Shown: positions 15,531 to 25,770, counted from the stretch's first letter. The stretch: 37,233 nt of DNA from JALCLA01 sp965653565 (GCA_965653565.1 CBFHAI010000042.1:1-37233), one strand, 5' to 3'. Program-made: numbers and translations. The notes: generated by a model from the letters alone, not told the origin.

Positions 15531-17330
15531 ATGCAAAGCGACGCCATCAAAACCGGCCCCGATCGTGCCCCCGCCCGCGCCATGCTGCGTGCGACCGGCC
15601 TCGACGACGCCGCCATCGCCAAACCGCTGATCGCGGTGGTGCACAGTTGGTCCGATGTGTCGCCGTGCAATTTGAATCTGCGCGACCTGGCGCAGCACGT
15701 GCGCCGCGGCGTCATCGCCGCGGGCGGTACGCCGATCGAGTTCAACACCATCGCGGTCACCGACGGCATCGCGATGGGCACCGCCGGCATGCGCGCCTCG
15801 CTGGCCTCGCGCGAAGTGATCGCCGATTCGATCGAACTGGCCGTGCGCGGCCACTGCCTCGACGGCGTGGTGGTGCTGTGCGGCTGCGACAAGACGATCC
15901 CGGCCGCCGCGATGGCGCTGGCGCGGCTCGATCTGCCCGGCCTGATGTTGTACGGCGGCAGCATCCTGCCGGGCTGCCACAAGCAGAAAAACACCACGAT
16001 CCAGGACGTGTTCGAAGCCGTCGGCGCGCACGCCGCCGGCAGCATCGACGATGCCGAACTCAAAGCGATCGAATCGACCGCCTGCCCCGGCGCCGGCGCC
16101 TGCGGCGGCCAGTTCACCGCCAACACGATGGCGCTGGCGACCACCTTCCTGGGCCTGGCGCCGATGGGCCTGAACGACATCCCGGCGCCCGATCCGGCAA
16201 AACACGAGGCCGCGCGCGCCTGCGGCGAACGCGTGATGGAACTGGTGCGCGAAGGCCGCAGCGCGCGCCAATTCGTCACCGCCAAATCGCTGCGCAATGC
16301 AGCCGTCGCGGTGACGGCGACGGCAGGATCGACCAACGCGATCCTGCATCTGCTGGCGATCGCGCGCGAAGCCGATGTCGCGCTGTCGCTCGATGCCTTC
16401 GACGAAATCAGCCGCTGCACCCCGGTGATTGCCGATCTGAAACCGGGTGGCCGCTACATGGCGCCCGATATGTATCTGGCCGGCGGTTCGCGCCTGCTCG
16501 GCGCCCGCCTGCGCGCAGCCGGCCTGCTGCAGGACGAAGCCACCGTCAGCGGCGACACCTTGTTCGCGGAAATCGATCGCGCCGAAGAACGCGCCGGCCA
16601 GCGCGTGATCCTGTCGCACGACGCACCGCTGAAATCGCGCGGCGGCTTCGGCGTGCTGTACGGCAATCTGGCGCCGGAAGGCTGCGTGGTGAAACTGGCC
16701 GGCCACGAAACCCTGCGTTTCGCAGGCCCGGCGCGCGTGTTCGACAGTGAGGAAGCCTGCTTCGCCGCGGTGCAAGCACGCGCGATTCGCAAAGGTGATG
16801 TCGTCGTGATCCGCGGCGAAGGCCCGGTCGGCGGGCCCGGCATGCGCGAGATGCTGGCGGTGACTGCGGCGCTGGTCGGACAGGGCCTGGGCGGCGAAGT
16901 CGCGCTGATCACCGACGGCCGTTTTTCCGGCGCCACGCACGGCTTCATGGTCGGCCACATCTGCCCGGAAGCAGCGTTGGGCGGTCCGATCGGCAAGCTG
17001 CGCGAAGGCGATCATGTGGTGATCGATGTCGAATCGCGCACGATCTCGACGGCGTCCGATATCGACGGACGCGCGATCGCATGGCGGCCCGCGCGGGCGA
17101 TCGAAACGCGCGGCGCGCTGGCGAAGTACGCATTCGCCGTGAGCAGCGCATCGACCGGCGCCGTGACGGCGTTCCCTCCTTCCCGCGTCGATCCCGCACT
17201 TCATCCCTCCCCCATCGGCGCAGCGACCGAGGGAGAGGGTTCGGTTGTCGCGCAGCGCAAAGCTCCATCCGAACCCTCACCCCAACCCCTCCCCCGACGG
17301 GAGAGGGGCTCGGCATCCGAAATCGCCTGA
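15531..17330 (+). CDS. ilvD: dihydroxy-acid dehydratase with repeat-encoded C-terminal tail
   Basis: Dehydrates 2,3-dihydroxy-isovalerate and 2,3-dihydroxy-3-methylvalerate to the 2-keto acids of valine and isoleucine. The 599 residues contain three likely iron-sulfur cysteines: C46 (VSPCNLNL), C119 (CGCDKT) and C191 (GACGGQFTANTM), as in [2Fe-2S]-type family members. DGRFSGATHGFMVGHICPEA is intact near residue 463. The normal end, SSASTGAVT, falls near residue 545. The next 50 or so residues (PSPQPLPRRERG) are translated from a dispersed repeat at 17205-17313. The ATG at 15531 is chosen over a GTG at 15459, which lies inside the attenuator terminator stem. It has only a weak GGAA Shine-Dalgarno sequence. 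First structural gene of the operon. Confidence 0.95.
   Translation: MQSDAIKTGPDRAPARAMLRATGLDDAAIAKPLIAVVHSWSDVSPCNLNLRDLAQHVRRGVIAAGGTPIEFNTIAVTDGIAMGTAGMRASLASREVIADSIELAVRGHCLDGVVVLCGCDKTIPAAAMALARLDLPGLMLYGGSILPGCHKQKNTTIQDVFEAVGAHAAGSIDDAELKAIESTACPGAGACGGQFTANTMALATTFLGLAPMGLNDIPAPDPAKHEAARACGERVMELVREGRSARQFVTAKSLRNAAVAVTATAGSTNAILHLLAIAREADVALSLDAFDEISRCTPVIADLKPGGRYMAPDMYLAGGSRLLGARLRAAGLLQDEATVSGDTLFAEIDRAEERAGQRVILSHDAPLKSRGGFGVLYGNLAPEGCVVKLAGHETLRFAGPARVFDSEEACFAAVQARAIRKGDVVVIRGEGPVGGPGMREMLAVTAALVGQGLGGEVALITDGRFSGATHGFMVGHICPEAALGGPIGKLREGDHVVIDVESRTISTASDIDGRAIAWRPARAIETRGALAKYAFAVSSASTGAVTAFPPSRVDPALHPSPIGAATEGEGSVVAQRKAPSEPSPQPLPRRERGSASEIA
17205..17313. repeat. CCCTCACCCC/GAGAGGGG dispersed repeat within the ilvD 3' end
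   Basis: CCCTCCCCCATCGG...CCGAGGGAGAGGG is followed by CCCTCACCCCAACCCCTCCCCCGACGGGAGAGGGG-like units (shown in part). The outer segments are inverted and can pair. This sequence type is common between genes in many proteobacteria, and here it is read in frame as the IlvD tail. Confidence 0.75.
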
Positions 17331-17388
17331 CGCCGCCCCCGAATCCAACTTTCCAACTTACAAACTTATCAAAGCGCCGAAACGCAAA

Positions 17389-17414
17389 TCCCGATTCCCG
17401 ACTCCCGATTCCCA
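17389..17414. repeat. GGGAATCGGGA-type repeat, single arm
   Basis: Two copies of TCCCGATTCCC in the 146-bp gap between ilvD and ilvC. It looks like one arm of the inverted repeats seen at 4198-4260 and 5856-5969. Confidence 0.7.
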
Positions 17415-17476
17415 ATAGCCACCCCATCGCCTCGTCTCCCAAACAAACAACGCCGCACCCAAGCCCAGGACCCGCC

Positions 17477-18523
17477 ATGAAAACCTACTCCGCCGCCGAC
17501 GCCAACCCCGCCGCCCTCAAAGACAAGACCATCGTCGTCTACGGCTACGGCAGCCAGGGCCGCGCGCACGCGCGCAATCTGCATGAATCCGGCTACACCG
17601 TGGTGGTCGCGGCGCGTCCCGGCGCGAGCTACGACCAGGCGAAGGCCGACGGCTTGGCCGTCGATACGCCCGAACGCGCGGTGCCGGTCGCCGATCTGAT
17701 CGCGCTGCTCACGCCCGACATGACGCAGGCGCAGATCTACAAGGAACAGATCGCCCCGTTCGCACGCCAGGGTGCCACGCTGCTGTTCGCGCACGGTTTC
17801 AACGTGCACTTCGGACAGATCGCCGCGCGCGCCGATCTCGACGTGATCCTGGTCGCCCCGAAAGGCCCCGGCGCGCTGGTGCGCCGTCAATACGAGGAAG
17901 GCCGCGGCGTGCCGTGCCTGATGGCGATCCAGCAGGACGCCACCGGCAAGGCCAAGGAATTCGCGCTGGCCTATGCCGACGGCATCGGCGGCACGCGCGG
18001 CGGCGTCATCGAGACTTCGTTCGGCGAAGAAACCGAAACCGATCTGTTCGGCGAACAGGCCGTGCTGTGCGGCGGCGCGACGGAACTGGTGCTGATGGGG
18101 TTCGAAACGCTGGTGGAAGCCGGCTATCAGCCGGAAGTCGCGTACTTCGAGTGCTTGCACGAGCTGAAACTCATCGTCGACCTGCTGCACGAAGGCGGCC
18201 TCGCCAAGATGCACCAGTTCATTTCCGAAACCGCGCAGTACGGCGATCTGACCCGCGGCCCGCGCGTGATCGACGAACACACGCGCGCGCAGATGCGCAC
18301 CATCCTGCGCGAAATCCAGGACGGCCAGTTCGCGCGAGAATGGGTGGCCGAGCATCAGGCCGGCCGCGGCCGTTACCAGTCGCTAAAGAAGCGCGATATC
18401 GAACATCCGATCGAAACCGTCGGCAAGCGCCTGCGCGCCAGCATGAGCTGGCTGCAGGAAAGCGCGAAACCGAAAGCGGCGGCACCAGCAACCGCCGCTG
18501 CAAAACCCGCGATCGCAGGCTGA
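17477..18523 (+). CDS. ilvC: ketol-acid reductoisomerase, class I
   Basis: Converts 2-acetolactate and 2-aceto-2-hydroxybutyrate to the dihydroxy acids used by IlvD, with NADPH and magnesium. The 348 residues match the short class I form. GYGSQGRAHARN at residues 23-34 is the dinucleotide loop. APKGPG, ETSFGEETETDLFGEQ (metal-binding Asp and Glu) and the later helical knot region with EYFECLHELKLI-like text are intact. The Ala/Pro/Lys tail after residue 322 is low-complexity and probably disordered. The ATG at 17477 has CAGGA 8 nt upstream. ilvG begins 14 nt after the stop. Confidence 0.97.
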   Translation: MKTYSAADANPAALKDKTIVVYGYGSQGRAHARNLHESGYTVVVAARPGASYDQAKADGLAVDTPERAVPVADLIALLTPDMTQAQIYKEQIAPFARQGATLLFAHGFNVHFGQIAARADLDVILVAPKGPGALVRRQYEEGRGVPCLMAIQQDATGKAKEFALAYADGIGGTRGGVIETSFGEETETDLFGEQAVLCGGATELVLMGFETLVEAGYQPEVAYFECLHELKLIVDLLHEGGLAKMHQFISETAQYGDLTRGPRVIDEHTRAQMRTILREIQDGQFAREWVAEHQAGRGRYQSLKKRDIEHPIETVGKRLRASMSWLQESAKPKAAAPATAAAKPAIAG

Positions 18524-18537
18524 GGAATCGATCCGCA

Positions 18538-20253
18538 ATGAGCGCGCAAGCCGCCCACGCCAACGACGAACCGGCTCGCAACGAGCCGGCGCCGGCCGCC
18601 ACCATCCGTGGCGCCGATTCGCTGCTGCGCGCGCTGGAAGCCGAGGGCGTAGACCTCATCTTCGGCTATCCCGGCGGCGCCATCATGCCGGTGTACGACG
18701 CGCTGGTGGATTCCAACATCCGCCACATCCTGGTGCGTCACGAGCAAGGCGCAGCGCTCGCCGCCAACGGCTACGCGCGCCACACCGGCAAGGTCGGTGT
18801 GTGCCTGGCGACCAGCGGCCCGGGCGCGACCAATCTGGTCACCGGCATCGCCGATGCGTTTCTCGATTCGGTGCCGATGGTCGCGATCACCGGCCAGGTG
18901 GCGACGCATCTGATGGGCACCGATGCCTTCCAGGAAGTCGACATCTTCGGCATCACCTTGCCGATCGTGAAGCACAGCTATGTGATCCGCGACGCGCGCG
19001 AAATTCCGAACGTCGTGCGCGAAGCCTTCCGCATCGCGCTCGAAGGCCGGCCCGGCCCGGTGCTGATCGACCTGCCGAAAGACATCGCGAACACGCCGGT
19101 GCCCGCGCCGGTGTTCGATGCGCCGCAGCGCACGTCGACGCCCGCGATCGACCGCGCTGCCGTGCAGCGCGCGCGCACGCTGATCGCCGCGAGCAAGCGT
19201 CCGGTGTTCTATACCGGCTACGGCGTCGGCCTGGCCGGTGCGGAACCCGCACTGCGCAAACTGGTGCGCGACACCGGCATTCCGGTGGTGAGCACGCTCA
19301 AAGGCCTGGGCGGCGTGCCGACCGATCATCCGCAATTCCTCGGCATGCTCGGCATGCACGGCAGCAAGGCCGCGAATTTCGCAGTGCAGGAAGCGGATCT
19401 GCTGATCGTCGTCGGCGCGCGTTTCGACGATCGCGCCACCGGCAAGCTGGCCGAGTTCGCGCCGCACGCGAAAGTGATCCACCTGGACACCGATGCCGCG
19501 GAAATCTCGAAGCTGCGTTACGCGCAGGTGCACATCGTCGGCGAGTTGACGGCGATCCTGCCGCAGCTCGATTGCCGTCCCGAGATCGGCCCCTGGCAGA
19601 CGCGCTGCGAAGTGCTGCGGCGCGAAGCGCAGCCGCGCTACGACGCGCCGGGCGACGATATCTACGCGCCCGCACTGTTGCGTCGCCTGAGCGAAATCGC
19701 GCCGGCCGATGCGACGGTGGTGTGCGACGTCGGCCAGCACCAGATGTGGGTGGCGCAACACTGGATCCATCGCGCCGTGCATCGTCACTTGACAAGCGGC
19801 GGCCTAGGCACGATGGGCTTCGGCCTGCCCGCCGCGATGGGCGTCAAGCTCGGCCATCCGGAAACCACCGTCATCTGCGTCAGCGGCGACGGCTCGATCA
19901 TGATGAACATCCAGGAACTGGCCACGCTGCGCCGCTACGGCATCGCGGTGAAGATCGTGCTGCTCGACAACAGCTCGCTCGGCATGGTGCGCCAGTGGCA
20001 GGAACTGTTCTTCGCCGAGCGCTATTCGGAAATCGATCTGTCGGACAACCCGGATTTCGCGGTGCTCGCGCGCGCCTTCGGCATCGGGGCATCGAGCATC
20101 GAACGCCGCGACCAGGTCGACGCCGCCTTGCAGGCGCTGCTCGCCGCCGACGGCCCGCATCTGCTGCACGTGAAGATCGACTCGCGCGCCAACGTCTGGC
20201 CGCTGGTCCCGCCCAACTCCCCCAACCACACGATGATGGAGCAACAGCCATGA
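18538..20253 (+). CDS. ilvG: acetolactate synthase large (catalytic) subunit
   Basis: A thiamine-diphosphate enzyme that joins pyruvate with pyruvate or 2-ketobutyrate, the first common step of valine, leucine and isoleucine synthesis. The 571 residues match the family. The catalytic glutamate is E69 in VRHEQGAALAANGYAR. The FAD/central domain contains GARFDDRATGKL. The C-terminal cofactor motif is GDGSIMMNIQEL through NNSSLGMVRQWQ (here DNSSLGMVRQWQ). The preceding 20 residues are rich in Ala, Glu and Pro. The ATG at 18538 is preceded by GAGGAA that overlaps the ilvC stop. It is called ilvG rather than ilvB or ilvI because an IlvM-like small subunit follows closely. Confidence 0.95.
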   Translation: MSAQAAHANDEPARNEPAPAATIRGADSLLRALEAEGVDLIFGYPGGAIMPVYDALVDSNIRHILVRHEQGAALAANGYARHTGKVGVCLATSGPGATNLVTGIADAFLDSVPMVAITGQVATHLMGTDAFQEVDIFGITLPIVKHSYVIRDAREIPNVVREAFRIALEGRPGPVLIDLPKDIANTPVPAPVFDAPQRTSTPAIDRAAVQRARTLIAASKRPVFYTGYGVGLAGAEPALRKLVRDTGIPVVSTLKGLGGVPTDHPQFLGMLGMHGSKAANFAVQEADLLIVVGARFDDRATGKLAEFAPHAKVIHLDTDAAEISKLRYAQVHIVGELTAILPQLDCRPEIGPWQTRCEVLRREAQPRYDAPGDDIYAPALLRRLSEIAPADATVVCDVGQHQMWVAQHWIHRAVHRHLTSGGLGTMGFGLPAAMGVKLGHPETTVICVSGDGSIMMNIQELATLRRYGIAVKIVLLDNSSLGMVRQWQELFFAERYSEIDLSDNPDFAVLARAFGIGASSIERRDQVDAALQALLAADGPHLLHVKIDSRANVWPLVPPNSPNHTMMEQQP

Positions 20254-20450
20254 GCACCGAGCGCAAACAAGCCGCCAACCACTCCACCACCGAAGCCGCG
20301 CACGACAGCGCCTACGACTTCGGCCACGAACGCTGGCAGGGTCCGACCTTCGCCGCCAGCTGGATTTCGCCGCCTTCACCGCGCCGCTACGGCGAGGACC
20401 ACCTGCATGCCGATCCCGCCGCGCCGCAGTTGGAGACCGATCATGCTTGA
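20250..20450 (+). CDS. 66-residue uncharacterised protein between ilvG and ilvM
   Basis: A small ORF of unknown function. Its ATG overlaps the ilvG stop as ATGA, and its own stop overlaps the ilvM start region by 8 bp. GGAG lies 8 nt before its ATG (GGAGCAACAGCC), and a separate GGAG lies before ilvM. The product is hydrophilic, rich in His, Ala, Pro and Asp, with the core FGHERWQGPTFAASWISPPS and no signal peptide or membrane segment. I do not recognise a family. The tight double overlap argues that it is translated. It could be a subunit-assembly or regulatory partner of acetolactate synthase, or only a spacer that couples ilvG to ilvM. Confidence 0.65.
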   Translation: MSTERKQAANHSTTEAAHDSAYDFGHERWQGPTFAASWISPPSPRRYGEDHLHADPAAPQLETDHA

Positions 20451-20784
20451 GCTGAATCTGCTGCTGGCGAATGCCGAAGGCGCCCTGGTGCGCGTGCTGG
20501 GCCTGATCGAACGCCGCGGCTTCCGCCTCGGCACGATGTCCACCCGCCCGACCCCGCACGGCCTGCAACTGACGCTCTCGATCGCCGGCGACTCCCGCCC
20601 CGCCGACATCTTGCTGCGCCAGATCCGCCGCCTGCACGACGTACTGGAAGCCGCCCTCGACGTGGCACGGCCGGCCTTCACGCTGCCTGCGAGCGCGATC
20701 GCGCCGCCGATTGCGGCGATGCCAAAACCGAACCGGCGCGGGATGAGCTTTCTTGGCATCCCGGAACGGATTTCTACGAATTGA
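20443..20784 (+). CDS. ilvM: acetolactate synthase small (regulatory) subunit, ACT domain
   Basis: A 113-residue ACT-domain protein. Residues about 1-75 read MLELNLLLANAEGALVRVLG, then LIERRGFRLGTMSTRPTPHGLQL, then RLHDVLEAAL, which is the beta-alpha-beta-beta-alpha-beta ACT pattern of IlvM/IlvH. Such subunits raise the activity of the large subunit and may bind valine. The E. coli IlvM has 87 residues; the extra C-terminal 30 or so residues (Pro- and Arg-rich, ending ERISTN) are unusual. The ATG at 20443 has GGAG 7 nt upstream and overlaps the previous stop, so translation is likely coupled. A terminal-inverted-repeat element starts 13 nt after the stop. Confidence 0.85.
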   Translation: MLELNLLLANAEGALVRVLGLIERRGFRLGTMSTRPTPHGLQLTLSIAGDSRPADILLRQIRRLHDVLEAALDVARPAFTLPASAIAPPIAAMPKPNRRGMSFLGIPERISTN

Positions 20785-20796
20785 AGTGATTGGGAA

Positions 20797-20972
20797 GAGC
20801 GGGACGCAAAGGACGCAGAGGAAAAAGAGAGGACGCAAAGAAGAGCTGGAGTTGGTTGATGCCAAGCCAAGGGTCGCTCATTCGAATATTCGCTTTCCGC
20901 TTTCTTTTTCTTCAGTTTTGCTTCCTTTCTTTTCTTCCTTTCTCTTTACTTTGCGTCCTTTGCGTCCCGCTC
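20797..20972. repeat. 176-bp element with perfect 20-bp terminal inverted repeats
   Basis: GAGCGGGACGCAAAGGACGC at 20797-20816 is matched by its exact reverse complement at 20953-20972. The inner DNA holds more GGACGCAAAG-like and T-rich copies but no ORF. It looks like a miniature inverted-repeat or REP-like element between ilvM and leuA. A shorter copy lies at 29291-29393 and a diverged one at 7017-7130. Confidence 0.9.
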
Positions 20973-21012
20973 CAGCTCTCCTCTCACCCGCCTCACCGCA
21001 GAGCACAACGCC

Positions 21013-22611
<1,599 letters not shown>

Positions 22612-22694
22612 CTTTCTTCACCCTGCTCTTCTCCCGATTCCCGATTCCCAAAGCCTTCCCCATTCCCGAAGCTTCCCGCATCCAAACGACCACC

Positions 22695-23645
22695 ATGAAA
22701 ACCTCCCGCTACATCTGGTTCAACGGCGACCTGGTCCCCTGGGCCGACGCCAAAGTCCATGTGATGACGCACGCACTGCACTACGGCTCGTCGGTGTTCG
22801 AAGGCATCCGCTGCTATGCGACGCCCGAGGGCCCTGCGATCTTCCGGCTCGCCGATCATGTCGAGCGGCTGTTCCAGTCGGCGGCGATCTATCGCATCGG
22901 GATTCCGTTCACGCCGCAGGAAATCACGCAGGCCTGCCGCGATGCCGTGCGCGAGAACGGATTGGCATCGGCCTATCTGCGTCCGCTGGTGATGCGCGGC
23001 GTCGGCGGCGTCGGTGTGTGTCCGGCGCCGGATTCGCCGGTGGATGTGATGATCGCCGCGATGGAGTTCGGCGCCTATCTCGGCGAAGACGGCCTGAAGA
23101 ACGGCATCGACGCCTGCATCGCGAGCTGGAACCGCGCGGCGCCGAACACCTTCCCCACCGCGGCGAAAGCCGGCGGCAACTATCTCAACAGCCAGCTGAT
23201 CGCGATGGAGGCCAAGCGCAACGGGTATGCCGAAGGCATCGCGCTGTCGCCGGAAGGCTTGTTGAGCGAAGGCAGCGGCGAGAATCTTTTCCTGGTGCGC
23301 CGCGGCGTGCTGTACACGCCGCCGGCGGCGGCGTCGATCCTGGTCGGCATCACGCGCGATACGATCTTCCAGCTGGCCGCCGACCTGGGCGTGCGCGTGG
23401 TCGAGCAGGCGATGCCGCGCGAATTGCTGTATCTGGCCGACGAAGTTTTCTTCACCGGCACGGCCGCGGAAATCACGCCGGTGCGCTCGGTCGATCGCTC
23501 GGTGATCGGCAATGGCGCCCGCGGTCCGATCACCGCGGCGTTGCAGGATAAATTCTTCGGTCTGTTCGATGGCCGCACCGCCGATCGCTGGGGTTGGCTC
23601 GATCCGGTGACGGCACCGGCACGCGAACTGGCGGAGGTGGCGTGA
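22695..23645 (+). CDS. ilvE: branched-chain amino acid aminotransferase (fold type IV)
   Basis: A pyridoxal-phosphate enzyme that makes the final transamination to valine, leucine and isoleucine with glutamate. The 316 residues match the family. The Schiff-base lysine is K158 in TAAKAGGNYLNSQ (K160 in E. coli). Also visible are HALHYGSSVFEGIRCY, LSEGSGENLFLV, and the cofactor phosphate segment GITRDTI with FFTGTAAEITPV. The ATG at 22695 gives the expected N terminus (SRYIWFNGDLVPW). The gene lies in the repeat-rich gap after leuA, and its stop overlaps the leuC start by one base. Confidence 0.96.
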   Translation: MKTSRYIWFNGDLVPWADAKVHVMTHALHYGSSVFEGIRCYATPEGPAIFRLADHVERLFQSAAIYRIGIPFTPQEITQACRDAVRENGLASAYLRPLVMRGVGGVGVCPAPDSPVDVMIAAMEFGAYLGEDGLKNGIDACIASWNRAAPNTFPTAAKAGGNYLNSQLIAMEAKRNGYAEGIALSPEGLLSEGSGENLFLVRRGVLYTPPAAASILVGITRDTIFQLAADLGVRVVEQAMPRELLYLADEVFFTGTAAEITPVRSVDRSVIGNGARGPITAALQDKFFGLFDGRTADRWGWLDPVTAPARELAEVA

Positions 23646-25075
23646 TGCGTCCTGCCGTACCGCGCACCGTCATCGAGAAAATCTGGCAGGCGCATTGCGT
23701 GCGCGAAGAGACTGCTGCCGCGCCGGCGATCCTGTACGTCGATCTGCATCTGGTGCATGAAGTCACCTCGCCGCAGGCTTTCGCCGAACTGGCGCAGCGC
23801 GGCCTGAGCGTGCGCCGCCCCGATCGCACGCTCGCCACGCTCGATCATTCGACACCGACCTTGCCCGCCGGTGCCGACGGTCGACTGCCCTACGCCGATG
23901 CCTCCACCGAAGCGCAGGTCGTGCGGCTGGAAGAGAACTGCGCGCGATTCGGCATCGAACTGCACGGTTTCGGTTCGGGCACACGCGGCATCGTGCACGT
24001 GATCGGACCGGAACTGGGCGCGACGCAGCCGGGCATGACCATCGTCTGCGGCGATTCGCACACCGCCACGCACGGCGCCTTCGGCGCGCTCGCGTTCGGC
24101 ATCGGCACGACCGAAGTCGGCCATGTGCTGGCGACGCAATGCCTGCTGCAGCGCCGGCCGAAAACGCTCGCCGTGACGGTCGATGGCGCGCTGCCGCCGG
24201 GCGTCGGCGCCAAGGACCTGATCCTGCACATCATCGGCCGCCTCGGCATGGACGGCGGCACCGGCCACGTCATCGAGTATCGCGGCGCGGCGATCCGCGC
24301 GCTCGACATGGAAGCGCGCATGACGCTGTGCAATATGTCGATCGAAGCCGGTGCGCGGGCCGGACTCGTCGCACCCGACGAGACCACATTCGCGTGGCTG
24401 CGCGGCCGCTCGCGTGTGCCGCAGGGCACGGCGTTCGATGCGGCGGTGGAACGCTGGAAATCCTTCGCGAGCGACGAAGGCGCTGCCTACGATCGCGAAC
24501 TGCACGTCGACGCGACGCAGGTTCGGCCGACGGTGACCTGGGGCACCAACCCCGGCCAGGTCGTCGACATCGACCGCGCGATCCCGCACGACGCCGATCC
24601 CTTGTCGGAACGCGCGCGTCAGTACATGGGCTTCGAAGCCGGCGCCTCGCTGATCGGCGAGAAAGTCGATGTCGTGTTCGTCGGCTCGTGCACCAACGGC
24701 CGGCTGTCGGATTTGCGCGAAGCGGCGGCGATCCTGCGCGGACGCCGCGTGGCATCGCACGTGCGCATGCTCGTGGTGCCGGGTTCGGACGCGGTGAAAC
24801 GCGCGGCGGAAGCGGAAGGATTGCACAGTGTGTTTCTCGGCGCCGGCGCGGAATGGCGCGAGCCCGGGTGTTCGATGTGCATCGCGATGAATGGCGATCG
24901 CGTCGCGGCGGGCCAACTTTCGGTCAGCACATCGAACCGCAATTTCGAAGGACGGCAGGGACCGGGCGCGCGCACGGTGCTGGCCAGTCCCGCCACCGCG
25001 GCGGCCTGCGCCGTCGCCGGAACGATCGCCGACCCGCGCGAGTTCGCGCCGTTGAACCGCGAGGAGGCTGCGTGA
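23645..25075 (+). CDS. leuC: 3-isopropylmalate dehydratase large subunit
   Basis: Aconitase-type enzyme that isomerises 2- to 3-isopropylmalate, together with LeuD. The 476 residues match LeuC. The [4Fe-4S] ligands are C349 (VGSCTNGR), C409 and C412 (EPGCSMC). Also intact are LVHEVTSPQAF, VCGDSHTATHGAFGALAFGIGT and ATQCLLQ. The start is the ATG that shares its A with the ilvE stop (TGATG), with GGAGG just upstream. Its own stop shares one base with the leuD start, so the three cistrons are tightly coupled. Confidence 0.97.
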   Translation: MRPAVPRTVIEKIWQAHCVREETAAAPAILYVDLHLVHEVTSPQAFAELAQRGLSVRRPDRTLATLDHSTPTLPAGADGRLPYADASTEAQVVRLEENCARFGIELHGFGSGTRGIVHVIGPELGATQPGMTIVCGDSHTATHGAFGALAFGIGTTEVGHVLATQCLLQRRPKTLAVTVDGALPPGVGAKDLILHIIGRLGMDGGTGHVIEYRGAAIRALDMEARMTLCNMSIEAGARAGLVAPDETTFAWLRGRSRVPQGTAFDAAVERWKSFASDEGAAYDRELHVDATQVRPTVTWGTNPGQVVDIDRAIPHDADPLSERARQYMGFEAGASLIGEKVDVVFVGSCTNGRLSDLREAAAILRGRRVASHVRMLVVPGSDAVKRAAEAEGLHSVFLGAGAEWREPGCSMCIAMNGDRVAAGQLSVSTSNRNFEGRQGPGARTVLASPATAAACAVAGTIADPREFAPLNREEAA

Positions 25076-25650
25076 TGGATCCTTTCCGCCGATTCGAGTC
25101 GCGTGTCGCGGTGTTGCCGAACGAGAACATCGATACCGACCAGATCATCCCCGCCCGCTTTCTCACCACCACCGAACGCGCCGGGCTCGGCCGCGCCTGT
25201 TTCGCCGATTGGCGCTACGACGCCGATGGCAAGGAACGCGCCGATTTCGCGCTGCACCGGCCGGAATTCCGCGGCGCCGGCGTGTTGCTCGCGGGCCGCA
25301 ATTTCGGTTGCGGCTCGTCGCGCGAGCATGCGCCGTGGGCCTTGCTGGATTTCGGCATCCGCGTCGTGGTGTCGACGCGCATCGCCGATATTTTCCGCAA
25401 CAATGCGCTGAAGAACGGGTTGCTGCCGATCGTCGTGAGCGATGCCGATTGGCTGGGCATCGAAGCCTTCGCGGCGCAGGCGATCGGCATCGATCTGGAG
25501 GGTTTGCGGATCGCGCTGCCCGATGGCACGCAGATCGCGTTCGAGATCGAGGCCTTCGCGCGCGAGTGTTTGCTGCGGGGTGTCGATCAGCTTGGGTATT
25601 TGCTCGCGGAGTCGGATGCGATCGATAAGTTCGAAGCTCGCGCGGCCTGA
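25075..25650 (+). CDS. leuD: 3-isopropylmalate dehydratase small subunit
   Basis: Swivelling-domain partner of LeuC. The 191 residues are slightly shorter than E. coli LeuD (201). Family marks are VLPNENIDTDQIIPARFL near the N terminus, GRNFGCGSSREHAPWAL near residue 75, and FRNNALKNGLLPI. The start uses the TGATG overlap with leuC. A dRS3-like palindrome follows 49 bp after the stop. Confidence 0.97.
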   Translation: MDPFRRFESRVAVLPNENIDTDQIIPARFLTTTERAGLGRACFADWRYDADGKERADFALHRPEFRGAGVLLAGRNFGCGSSREHAPWALLDFGIRVVVSTRIADIFRNNALKNGLLPIVVSDADWLGIEAFAAQAIGIDLEGLRIALPDGTQIAFEIEAFARECLLRGVDQLGYLLAESDAIDKFEARAA

Positions 25651-25698
25651 CAGCGCTACGATCCGGGTCGTCCGGCACGACCGCCCCACCCTTCCGCC

Positions 25699-25718
25699 AT
25701 TCCCGCCCGCGCGGGAAT
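25699..25718. repeat. dRS3-like palindromic repeat, copy 3
   Basis: ATTCCC-GCCCGCGC-GGGAAT in the 120-bp leuD-leuB gap, followed by GACGGCG as at other copies. In the mRNA it would form a hairpin with an ATTCCC stem. Confidence 0.8.
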
Positions 25719-25770
25719 GACGGCGAGAGAAACGCAACTCGCAGCGAGCCCCCGAGAGTTCAGAACGACA

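Noticed and set aside
20797..20972. Possible CRISPR-like array from the repeated GGACGCAAAG units
   Set aside because: The units are irregular in spacing and arranged as inverted, not direct, repeats, and no cas gene is present.
25717..25770. Upstream in-frame ATG for leuB
   Set aside because: It is within the dRS3-like palindrome and adds residues absent from LeuB proteins.
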